This document shows, in pieces, positions 36,715 to 47,717 of a DNA stretch of 64,000 nt (position 1 is its first letter; each line of letters opens with the position of its first letter). The position numbers and the translations under genes were made by a program. Origin of the DNA: Zingiber officinale (lineage: Eukaryota; Streptophyta; Magnoliopsida; Zingiberales; Zingiberaceae). The notes beneath the pieces are model-generated. The model was given only the letters and a program-made list of their open reading frames with translations, searched no databases and was not told where the DNA came from. The DNA lies in contig NC_056004.1 in assembly GCF_018446385.1 (NCBI RefSeq), positions 33,548,492-33,612,491 of the forward strand, read 5' to 3'.

Positions 36715-38696
36715 AAATGCATCAATGCGTATGATGCCAGTGATGCGTCCTGATCACCCCTGACGCCAGTCAGCTATCTCACACACAATGGTGAAACCGA
36801 GTGGGTAGGGCTGTGACAATCGTATACTCTGCCGTCACTACTCCTGATGAGTGACCGAGTGGATGGGATGCTGTTGGAGTATACCTATCCTCCTACCCCA
36901 AATCATAAATGGGGGAGCGCAATGCTCTCATCTCCCGGTGCACGATGACGGGGAGGAATCTCTGCCGGCTACCACGCTGCGTCACACTACCCATGAGCGG
37001 ACCAACAGAGTCTAATAAAGTCCAACTGTCTGATGGCTACCACGCTGCTATACTAAACCAGCGGAGCTTAACAGTGCAGAACTGTCTAGCGGCTACCACG
37101 CTGAGTCACCAGACTAGCGGAGCCTAACGGCAGAACTGCCACACACCTGCCTGATAATACTATTAACCCATGAGTGGTGATGTGTGCAGATACATATAAC
37201 TGACGATGTGCTCAACAATAATGGAGCCGACTATCGCACAGCATGCAATCATGCATGATGGTGCATGACACTAAGCATGGAAAATATCCTGAACCATCCA
37301 TATATAAAATGTGTACCCTAGCATCAATGGAATAATATGAAGATCTAAGGTACATAGGTCAGATAAGGTATCAAAAACCCTAGGTCCTGAACATAATAAC
37401 AAAAACATGGTTGTGTCACTACCCCTATAAGCATGTATAATCAGGTAGGTACTAACATGAAGTGCATAACAAATAAACAAACAAGCATGTAACAGATCAA
37501 GTAGTGACCAACCGAAGCAGAATAGAAAACACAATCATTGCTATTTGTTAAAAACATTACTATGCATATCAAATGACATAAAGTCAAAGTACCCGCCTCC
37601 AATAGAAAAGTCCAATCTGGTCCAAATACGACATCGAGATACTCGTCTCGCGTCAAAGTCATGTGTCACCAATATAAATATATTTTATTTAGCTACAATT
37701 TAAATAAATAGCTAAATAAAATTCTTAAGAACTCTTTAGGGCAAAACCCTAAACCAACAACCTCGACATGTCTAAATTAAATCCAACTCATATCTATTTC
37801 AATCCATACCTCTAATCAAGCTATATATGGTCGTCTAACTACAAAACATATCAAATTCCTACCCCCTTACCTCGATTCACAACCATTGATTGCTGCTGAT
37901 CGTTTACTGCTGGAATGAGGACTATCGGAATAGGGGCAATTGCTGGAAGAAGTGAGTGTCGGATCCAAGAAAACCCACAGCACAATACTACCTTCGTGAT
38001 CACTGATTCACCTAAACCCTACACCTGCGGACCAGATCAGTAGGGAAAATCAAGCGTGCAACCAAGTGTGCCAAGTACAACCAACTCACCTTGTTGGCTC
38101 GGCTGTAAAGAACTAGGCACGGAAGAGGGTAGCAAGGCAGCATTAGGGCACGGGGAAGACAACGCCACCAAGGTTAACAGAGACACAATGGAGGAGAGTC
38201 GGCGGAGGATGGCTCGGGCGGCGGTGGCGCAACAGCAACTCACTGAGAAATCGGAATCGACGTCGGCACACAAGGATGAGCGACGCTAGGGCAGAGGCGA
38301 CAGCGGCGTTGGGTCGGATCCAGTGGCCGACACAGAGGAGGAGGCCGGCGGGTGTCGATGCTAGCCACTCGGCGCAAGAGGGGAGAGAGCGGCGCCGACT
38401 GTAGCAGTCTCCACGGCGAGGGCGACGGGCTGAGGAGTGTAGAAGAAGGGTTCGGCCGGCTGCCGGCGCTCGGGGGAAGAAGAAGGAGAAGGGAAGAGAA
38501 GAAAAATAAAAGAAAAAGAAAAGGAATTAAGAAAATAAATATTTCCTCGTTAAACGGGTTAGCCTAAACAGGCTTTCTCGTGACCCAATTTTATTCCCGT
38601 AAACTCATCCATACAGTCTCCAAAAAATTCTCAGAAAATTTCCAAAAATTCTGGAAAATTTCCTTATTATTATCTGCTCTTTTTCGGTATTTTACA
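36715..38696 (-). mobile_element. Ty3/gypsy chromovirus LTR (3' LTR of the element to the right)
   Basis: The right edge is defined by the terminus ttttaca at 38696 followed by ttctccccc, which on the minus strand is the polypurine tract GGGGGAGAA before the 3' LTR. The left edge is uncertain. It probably begins soon after the end of the duplicated segment at 36705. Inside are short direct repeats around ggctaccacgctg (36967, 37036, 37089). The right third is GC-rich and purine-rich. Confidence 0.6.
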
Positions 38697-41557
38697 TTCT
38701 CCCCCACTAATAAAAATTTGATCCCCAAATTTCGTTATCTAACATCAACAAATACTAACAACAGGTAAGAGTATAAATGTTGAACGGTAAATTAAATCAC
38801 ATACCTCAAGTGAAAAGGTGGGGGTATCGAAATCGAATCGTATCCTCGAGCTCCCAATTAGCCTCCTCGTCTGAATGATGTTGTCAACCGACTTTAACCA
38901 GTCGGATAGTCTTGTTCCGCAGCTGACGCTTTTTCTGGTCTAGAATCCGTACTGGAACCTCCTCATAAGTGACGTCAGGCTGAACGGGAACTGAGATATC
39001 TGTCAGAACATGTGTCGGGTCAGGTACGTATCTCCTCAGCATAGACATGTGGAATACGTCGTGGACGCCTGCCAGGGACGTGGTGGTAGTGTCAGCCGGT
39101 AAGCTACTGCTCCAATCCTCTCCAGGATCTGGAAAGGGCCAATGTATCGCGGAGCTAGCTTACCACTGAGGCCAAACCTCTTCACCCCTTTCATGGGCGA
39201 AACTCGCAGAAAAACATGGTCGCCTGTAGAGAACTCCAAGGGTCTCCATCTCTGATCTACATAACTCTTATGGCGGTCCTGCGCCTCCGACATCCTCCGT
39301 CTGATAGTACGGACCAACTCTGCCTCCGCTGAGCTCTATGAGGTCCCAACAACTGGGCCTCCCCAACCTCATCCCAGAGGGTGAGTGTCCTACAAGGCCT
39401 ACCATACAACGCTTCAAACGGTGCCATCTGGATAGCCGAATGAAAGCTGTTGTTGTAGGCGAACTCTACCAATGGCAAATGGTCCTCCCAACTGCCTCTA
39501 AAATCCAAAACACATGACCTCAGTAAGTCCTCTAGAGTCTGAATGGTCCGCTCTGACTGTCCATCTGTCTACGGATGGAAAGCTATACTGAAACGGAGCT
39601 GAGTGCCTAAGGCCTGCTGCAGACTCTGCCAGAATCGGGACGTGAAACGAGGGTCTCTATCTGAAATGATACTCACTGGAACACCATGTAATCTGATAAT
39701 CTCCCAGCAATACAGATCTGCCAATCGATCTAGGGAATCAGTCTTCCAGATCGCTAAGAAATGCGCGGATTTGGTTAATCGATCAACGATTACCCAAATC
39801 GCGTCATGGCCTCGTCGTGTCCTAGGCAAACCCACCACAAAGTCCATGGTAATGTGTTCTCATTTCCACTCAGGAATAGGAATCCGCTGAAGTAATCCGG
39901 CAGATCTCTGGTGCTCAGCTTTCACCTGCTGACAGACAAGACATCTAGCTATAAAATCCACAATATCTTTCTTCATGCCATTCCACCAATAGGAACGCCT
40001 CAAATCTCAATACATAGGGGTCCCGCCTGGATGGATCGCAAACCGAGAGCGATGAGCCTCCTGAAGTAGCTCCTGTAAGACCGGGTGAGTCTGAGGTACG
40101 CATAATCTGTCTCGGAAGTATATAATACTCTCCTCATCTCGTGTGAACTCAGTCTGCTGCCCGGAAGCTATCTGGCTGCCAATGAACTGAGAATGTTGAT
40201 CACCGGCATGGGCCTCTCGGATCCTCGTCCTGATCGACGACTGAGTAACCATGGTAACCAGAATACCCTGCTCTGTCTGTCCCTGCTCCTCAAGGCCTAA
40301 CTCAGCGAAACCCTGAATCGAGCCTGTGACTGAAGTCCGGTGGCAAGCCAAAGTCCCTCTGGACTTTTTGCTGAGTGCATCGACAACCACATTAGCTTTT
40401 CCCGGGTGGTAGCTAATGGTACAATCGTAATCCTTCAGGAACTCCATCCATCTCCTCTATCGGAGATTGAGTTCCTTCTGAGTGAAAATATATTTAAGAC
40501 TCTTATGATAAGTGAGAATCTCAAATGTAATGCCGTACAAATGATGTCGCCAAATCTTCAAAGCAAATATGATGGCGGCTAGCTCCAGATCATGAACAGG
40601 GTAGTTTTTCTCATGCTCCTTCAGCTGATGTGAAGCATAAGAGACTACTCTGCCGCGCTGCATCAGAATAGCGCCAAACCCTGAAGAGAAGCGTCGTTGT
40701 AGAGTATAAATCCATCCTCTCCAGAAGGTAAAATCAAAATTGGAGCCGACACTAATCTCCGCTTCAGCTCCTGGAAGCTGGTCTCGCAGTCCTCTGTCCA
40801 AGTGAACCTCACGCCTTTCCTGGTCAGGCATGTCAGCGGGATAGCAATACGGGAGAAACCCTCGACAAAACGTCGGTAATATCCGGCCAGTCCCAGAAAA
40901 CTGCGGATCTCCTGCACTGACTTCGATTGCTCCCAACTGGTGACAGGGAATCCTGGGGAAGCCAGAAAGCACACTTGCTGAACTTCGCATAAAGCTGATG
41001 TCGTCGAAGAGTCTCCAAGACTGTGCGAAGATGCTGTGCATGCTCCTCCTCGGAACGCGAGTAGACCAATATGTCATCGATGAAAACGATAACAAACTGA
41101 TTAAAATACTCCAGAAGACGCGGTTCATCAGATCCATAAATACCGCTGGAGCATTAGTAAACCCAAATGGCATTACTAAAAACTCATAATGACCATACCT
41201 AGTACGGAAAGCTGTCTTCTGAATATCAGATTCTCTGACTCTTAGCTGATGATACCCGGACCGCAGATCAATCTTAGAATACACTGATGTACCTCTGAAC
41301 TGATCAAACAAATCTTCGATCCGTGGTAAATGATAATTATTTCTGACGGTCACTGCATTCAGCTGTTTGTAGTCAATACATAACCTCAGAGTACCGTCGT
41401 TTTTCCTAACAAATAATACCGGAGAACCCCATGGGGAAGCACTAGGGCGTATAAATCCCCGGTCTAAAAGCTCATGGAGTTGAACCTTCAGTTCGTTTAA
41501 CTCTTTTTGTGTCATACGGTAAGGAGCTTTCGATGCCGGCGCGGTTCCCGGAATCAA
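38697..41557 (-). mobile_element. Ty3/gypsy chromovirus pol region (Tekay-like), broken
   Basis: On the minus strand the usual order is seen: reverse transcriptase ([15 protein letters not shown], and the [12 protein letters not shown] region) at about 41500-41070, RNase H ([21 protein letters not shown]) near 40600, integrase ([20 protein letters not shown]) at 39847 downwards, and a C-terminal chromodomain (NWELED and RYPHLF) at about 38830-39010. The chromodomain places it among chromoviruses. It is broken by several disruptions, and no 5' LTR, gag or protease is found on this strand, so it is an incomplete copy of moderate age. Confidence 0.85.
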
Positions 41558-41880
41558 CTATTTGTGATTTCGGCGCAGAACTGAAGATATCGCCGAAATA
41601 TCTACAATTGACCATTCGGCGATTCAAGCGCAGAAGCTGCTGTCACATAGCTGTCAGGGTTTTCTGTTATCCTTGATTCATACTGAAGACGGTAGTAGTT
41701 CTCAACTCTCCGACGTTCCAGTAGTCCGAGAGTATTTGGATGTATTTCCAGAGGAGGCTACTTGGGAGACCGAAAGGGACATGCACAACCGTTACCCTGA
41801 GCTATTTGGTAAGTCCAAGGTTTAATTTCGAGGATGAAATTATTTTAAGGAGGGGAGAGTTATTAGGTCTCGTTAGCGTT
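41558..41880 (+). mobile_element. Opposing Ty3/gypsy fragment
   Basis: This plus-strand stretch carries a short piece resembling the segment just before gypsy reverse transcriptase (VPVVREYLDVFPEE) and a piece resembling the chromodomain tail (RYPELF). It abuts the minus-strand fragment head to head at about 41558. It is a small remnant and broken. It may be a rearranged part of the same or a related element. Confidence 0.6.
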
Positions 41881-42077
41881 GAATGAGTTAAATTAGGAAT
41901 TTGTTTTTTTAAATATAATAATAATAATAATAAAATAAAATAAAATATAAAATTATAGTCATCCACTAGGAAATTATTTGATGAAAAATTTAGAAATTTG
42001 GAGTTGATTGTAATAAAATAAAATATAAAATTATAGTCATCCACTAGGGAATTATTCTATGGAAATTTAGGAATTTA
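41881..42077. repeat. AT-rich duplicated segment next to foldback element
   Basis: A segment with aaaattatagtcatccacta occurs twice (about 41950 and 42029), 79 bp apart, preceded by (ata)n and aaaat repeats. No coding sequence. Confidence 0.7.
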
Positions 42078-42103
42078 GAGGGTGCTTGGTTGGATGGAAT
42101 GAG

Positions 42104-42557
42104 TAGGGATGATAATTTTCCCCGTGGGTTTGGGGTCCCGCGGGGAAAACTTAAAATGGGGTTGGGGATCCTCGATTTTTCGAGGATGGGGGCGGGTTCG
42201 GGGTGGGTATGGGAATACTATCCCCATCCCCGAACCCGTCCCAAATATTATTATTATTAATATTAATAAATAATAGTATGATTTTTTAAAAAAGGTATTA
42301 ATAATAGTGTTAATATTAATATTAAATTTTTTGAAAATATTATTAATAATAATATTATTAATATTGATATTAATATTATCATTAATAATAATTATTAAAT
42401 AATAATAATAATATAAATTAAATTTGGGAATGAGGCGGGGATGGAGATTTGATTCCCATGGATTCGGGTTCGGGGAATCCCCAAACCCGAAAAAATAGGA
42501 ACGAGGCGGGGATGAGAATGGCAAACCCGCCTCCGCCCCGCCCCATTGTCATCCCTA
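42104..42557. mobile_element. hAT-type MITE nested in the foldback element
   Basis: A 454-bp element with ends tagggatgataat and, in reverse complement, tagggatgacaat, flanked by the exact 8-bp duplication ggaatgag (42096-42103 and 42558-42565). Its termini are GC-rich (ccccg and gggtttgggg repeats) and its core is AT-rich. It sits 26 bp inside the left end of the foldback element and so is younger than it. Confidence 0.85.
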
Positions 42558-43618
42558 GGAATGAGAGTGAGGAATGAGAAAAGGATTGAAAGTGGGTGTT
42601 TGGTTTGGGAGATTAGTGGTGGGTCCCATGGATTCATTACCCTAAACATGGGAATGAGCCATTCCCTAGTAAAAGGAGGGGAATCGGTAATTTACCAAAG
42701 GGCGCACGTGGAAATCTAAATTTATCAAAAGACATACACTACTTTGGTATTTACCAAAGAGCGCATTTTTTAAAAGCATTTCCTATTTTACCCTCCTGAT
42801 AATTTGACTTTTTCTACTGTTTTTCTTTTCTTCACTATATTTCTCTCTCTTCTCTGTCGGCAGAAGATAGGAATAACATTAGTCAATTTTTAATCACATT
42901 TTAATACATTTGAAGAAGCCAAAATAAATAATGGACACCATATTTGGACTCCTTGCAATTTTAGAAATCCACAGGAACTGAAATGAGTGCAATCGGAGCT
43001 TTCTAGGTCGATCAGTGGATTTCGGTCAAAACCAACTGATGGACCTAGAGAGCTCCGATTGCACTCATTTCAGTTTCTATGAATTTCTAAAATTGCAAGG
43101 AGTTCAAATATGATGTACATTATTTATTTTGGCTTTTTATAGATGTTAACAAGCAAAATCAAAGAATCGGCATAAAAGCCCACGTTGGGCCTGATATCAA
43201 TCTATATCAATCAGGCCTACGATGTGCCTGATATGATTTCATATCAGGCCGACGTTGAGCATAATATGATTCCATATCAGGCCTAACGTGGGTCTTTTTG
43301 ATGATTATTGCTTGTTACATGTTAACAACTCTAAAAAGTTGAAATAACTAATGAATACCATATTTGAACTCTTTGAAACCTCAGAAATTCATAGGAATCG
43401 AAATGAGTGCAATCAGAGCTCTCTAGGTCCATCAGTGAGTTTTGATCGAAATCCATTGATGGACCTAGAGAGTTCCGATTATACTCATTTCAATTCCAGT
43501 GGATTTTTGAGATGGTAAAGAGTTCAAATATGCTATCCATTATTTATTTTGACTTCTTCAAATGTATTAAAATGTTATTAAAAAATTGACTAAATTTTAT
43601 GTAATGTTATTCATATGT

Positions 43619-43740
43619 AGAGCTGTCAATTTGAGTTAGGCCCGTCGGGTTGGCCCGCCCCGCCATACCAATTAAGCGGGTTGGGCTGGAATTATCAACC
43701 CAAGTCCGCCGTGGGAGAACAGCCTAGAACAACGACAAGA
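43619..43740. mobile_element. Fragment of a hAT-type MITE between palindromes
   Basis: The sequence tagagctgtcaatttgag followed by ggcccgtcgggttggcccgc resembles the left end of hAT MITEs common in plants. No matching right end is seen before the next palindrome unit at about 43757, so it appears to be partial. Confidence 0.45.
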
Positions 43741-45414
43741 ACGAATTGGCCCTCGGTTCCACCACTAGGAGTGCCAAAAATAATAATGGACACTATATTT
43801 TAACTCCTTGTAATTTTAGAAATTCATAGAAACTGAAATGGGTGCAATCGGAGCTTTTTAGGTCGATCAGTGGGTTTCGGTCAAAACTCACTGATGGACC
43901 TAAAGAGCTCCGATTGCACCCATTTTAGTTTCTATGGATTTCTAAAATTGCAAGAAGTTCAAATATGGTGTCCATTATTTATTTTGACTTTTTATAGATG
44001 TTAACAAGAAAAATCAAATAATCGGCAAAAAAGCCCACATTGGGCCTGATATGGACTCAAATCAGGCCCAACGTGGGCCTGATATGGAATGATATCAGGC
44101 CCATATCAGCCCAACGTGGACTTTTATTCCGATTCTTTGATTTTTCTTGTTAACATCTATAAAAAGTCAAAATAAATAATGGACACCATATTTGAAGTCT
44201 TTGCAATTTTAGAAATCCATAGAAACTGAAATGGGTGCAATCGGAGCTTTCTAAGTCCATCAGTGGGTTTTGACCGAAACTCACTGATCGACCTAGAAAG
44301 CTCCGATTGCACTCATTTCAGCTCCTGTGGATTTCTAAAATTGCAAGGAGTCCAAATATGGTGTGCATTATTATTTTCGACATTTAGGCCTGATATGAAG
44401 AGATATCATGCCCACGTTGGGCCTGATATCTCTTCATATCAGGCCCAATGTGGGCCTGATATCTCCCCATATCAGGCCCAATGTGACCCTGATATGGGAG
44501 ATATCAGGCCTAGTAACAACAAAAAATAAAAAAAAAGGGAAAAAGAAGAAAGAAAGATTTAGGGTTTTTCAAAATCTCTGGTCCACCACTAGGAGTGCCA
44601 AAAATAATAATGGACCTCATATTTTCACTCCTTGTAATTTTAGAAATTAATAGAAACTGAAATGGGTGCAATCGGAGCTTTCTAGATCGATTAGTGGGTT
44701 TCGGTCAAAACCCACTGATGGACCTAGAGAGCTCCGATTGCACCCATTTCAGTTTCTATGGATTATTTATTTTGGCTTTTTATAGATGTTAACAAGTAAA
44801 ATCAAAGAATCGGTAAAAAAGCCCACATTGGGCCTGATATGATTTCATATCAGGTCCAACGTGGGCTTTTATGCCGATTCTTTGATTTTACTTGTTAACA
44901 TCTATAAAAAACTAAAATAAATAATGTACACCATATTTGAACTCTTTGCAATTTTAGAAATCCATAGAAACTGAAATGAGTGCAATCGGAGCTCTCTAGG
45001 TCCATCAGTGAATTTTGACCAAAACCCACCCATTTCAGTTCATGTGGATTTCTAAAATTGCAAGGAGTCCAAATATGGTGTCCATTATTTATTTTGACTT
45101 CTTCAAATATATTAAAATGTGATTAAAAATTGACTAATGTTATTCCTATCTTCTGTTGACAGAGAAGACAGAGAAATATAGTAAAGAAAAGAAAAACAAT
45201 AAAAAAGTCAAATTATCATGAGGATAAAATAGGAAATGATTTTAAAAAAGTGCTCTTTGATAAATACCAAAGTAATGTATGTCTTTTGATAAATTTAAAT
45301 TTCCACATGCGCATAAATTACCGGAGGGGAATGAAAAAGTTCTCATTTTCAATCCTACTTCTATCAATTCTATTCTTATTCTCATTCCCTTCCATGAACC
45401 TAAGCGCTCCCTTA

Positions 45415-47717
45415 GAGCTAATTGTATGTATATATCTAAGTTAACATAAAAGGAAAGTTGCCCTAAGAGATCTTCGCCGCCTCTCTCTCGCCGATTCCCT
45501 CTGCAGCACCCGCCGCGCCGCCTCTCTCTCGCCGATTCCCTCTGCAGCAACCGCCGCGCCGCCTCTTCGCCTTGACGCCGCCCTCTGCCGAAGCAAACCA
45601 GAGCAAGTCGGTGCTTCCTCCTACGCACCCTACAGCGACGCTTGGAAAGAGAGGCAAGTAGAATCCTTCTAGTAGGTACAAACGGGTGTTGTTTTGGTAT
45701 GTTGCGAGAGGGATGGCGGGGGGTAATATCTGCTAGGGTACCGAGGTTTAAGTTTCTATCTCGTTTCCTCGTATTTCTACCGCGGATTTGGGTGAGGTCG
45801 TTCGGCGGTCATGATTTGCATGACTTTCTTGTGATAGGAGTTGTTTCCCTTGAATCGGATTTGGTTGCGGCATCCGTGGTTATTGGATTCCTTCGCCGTC
45901 TTTACGAAGTTCCCTTTGTTTTGTTTTGTTATTGTTTTGTTTTTTTGCTGATCGATGCGGATGTTTTCAATTGCTGGGTCGAATGAAGGCATGACCTTAG
46001 TATGTGGGTGTTGTTTGAATTCAGTTGTAGTTATCCTTTATGAAAATAATGGGTGAAGGTAACATGAGAAGGTAATATTGTTTTAGTTCAGGACATGCTC
46101 TACTCGTGAGAGGGGTTGTGTTAACAATATGTGCTAATGCCATGCTCGAACTTCTCTAGATTTAGCTTTGAACAACTTTAATCAAATTTGAACTCATGAT
46201 GCCTCAGTAAGTGTTTTCTTCCAATATGTACTTGAGTTACTTGAAGTGAATACGCATGACTTGCAATTCCAATTGGATCACTTCTTATTGGTTTGGAAAT
46301 TTTTGTACGGATTTGGAAGTAAGGGAAATTGGTGTGATTTAATAGTTGTTCTTCTTTTGTTTTCTCTAGCTATGCATGATCAGATTGAACAAAATAAAAG
46401 ACAATATATATATATATATAATTGGATAAGCATGTGATGATAACTCATTTTCCGCAAAGGTTCAACTAATTATCATGCATGTATGTGTGTCCCTTGCTGT
46501 GCTTTTATCGTTGAGGTTGCTTTCCCATGTCAGTTTGGTATTTCTGTGTTAGATTTTGGTGGCATGTAACTTAGTTGTTGTTCTTTCTCGGTTCTCCAGG
46601 GCCATGCAGAATTTTAACATTTGTATGAAAAATCTATTAGGTTGCTGCATCAGTTTGTGTTCTTGTGGGTTCTTTGTGAAGGATAGTATAGACTATGTGT
46701 GTTTACTGGTAAACTATGATATGCATTGAGTCATGTGTGATTTTATTTAATCCTTCATGATAATTGGACGCTTAGGGGTATGTGTATGGTAACAATACGG
46801 GATGGGTGCCCCGGGATGAGCTCCGGGGAGGGCTCATCCATATATAAATGATAACGAAGAATATGATGGCTTAAACCATAAGAATACCAGTCTCCTAAGA
46901 GGTACCTCTAGAGTTTGATCATGGACTGAATAAACAGTCTCAAATGACGGTTACCACTAATTTACCCTAAGCACATGTTTAATAAGTTATATCGGTGATT
47001 TTATTTTGCTTCTGTATATTGTTATTATCATGCTCAATGTTATCCAGCTTCTTTTCTTTTAAGCTAACTATATGTTTCATTCATGTATAACAGATATTGA
47101 TTCTATGCTTCATACGTTATGTTTCAAATTTGTTATTTATGTTATATACCTACTAGTGGATTATGCTTGCTGGGTCGGTGGACTCATCCTTTCATAATTG
47201 CAGGTGAGGAAGATACCACCCAAAATGGGACGATAGATCCGGAGGCGGAGTAGCCGAGGAGGTGAGGTCGGATGCATCACACACTGTCTAGGGGCTTTAG
47301 GTGTCGGTTATTAGTCATTTTCCTATGATTGTTATGGTAGTATGGGATGGAGACTACTTGTTAGTTTGCTTTGGTAGGAGGTCACAGATGTTTCTTTACA
47401 GATGTGTTTCGTTTTTTTTCTTCTTTCTTTGACATTTTATTTTTTGCAAAAAAAAAAAAAAAGGAAATTCGGGACAAATGTGTGATGCAATGATGTTTCC
47501 TTTAATTGTGAAGTTTATGGTTTAGTTCCTAGCAAATCACATGTCAGAGTATTTTTGTGTTTTTTTTCCTTTTTGATGGTTGTATGGTTCAGTCATGCCT
47601 GAGTAGTAAGGGATGTTTCAGACTTACTCTTGGTGGAGTTTCTGGATCTCTACCTTCAACCCTGCATTGCTGCCTGCAACGATTTTGTTTCTCTGCTCGC
47701 CGAGGAAGCCAAACACG
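45415..47717 (+). other. Leader and promoter region of RBL; uncertain repeat remnant
   Basis: The start of the region (45470-45660) is GC-rich and contains a direct duplication of about 62 bp around ctctcgccgattccctctgc (copies near 45480 and 45542), typical of a transcribed 5' leader. The RBL start codon lies 2 kb further on, so a leader intron is likely, but I cannot place its splice sites. Sequence at about 46780-47330 looks unlike the rest and might be an old LTR remnant; I found no ends. Confidence 0.35.

Larger units (their letters stand above)
42078..45411. mobile_element. 3.3-kb foldback element built of nested palindromes (TTA target site)
   Basis: The element is flanked by TTA (42075-42077 and 45412-45414) with inverted ends gagggtgcttggttgg and, in reverse complement, gggagcgcttaggttc. 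Inside these, arms of roughly 290 bp match in inverted orientation at about 90% by eye (42663-42960 against 45052-45330). Between the arms lie about ten further palindromes of two kinds. Type A is centred near 43027, 43450, 43880, 44275, 44705 and 45015, with arms containing gagctctctaggtccatcag. Type B is centred near 43235, 44075, 44440 and 44845, with arms containing agcccacgttgggcctgata. Two copies of ccaccactaggagtgccaaa (43760 and 44582) mark a higher-order unit of about 822 bp. No protein is encoded. The 3-bp TTA site suggests mobilisation by PIF/Harbinger, but this is inference. Confidence 0.8.

Noticed and set aside
46780-47330. Possible solo LTR upstream of RBL
   Set aside because: The composition is suggestive, but I found no matching ends or target duplication.
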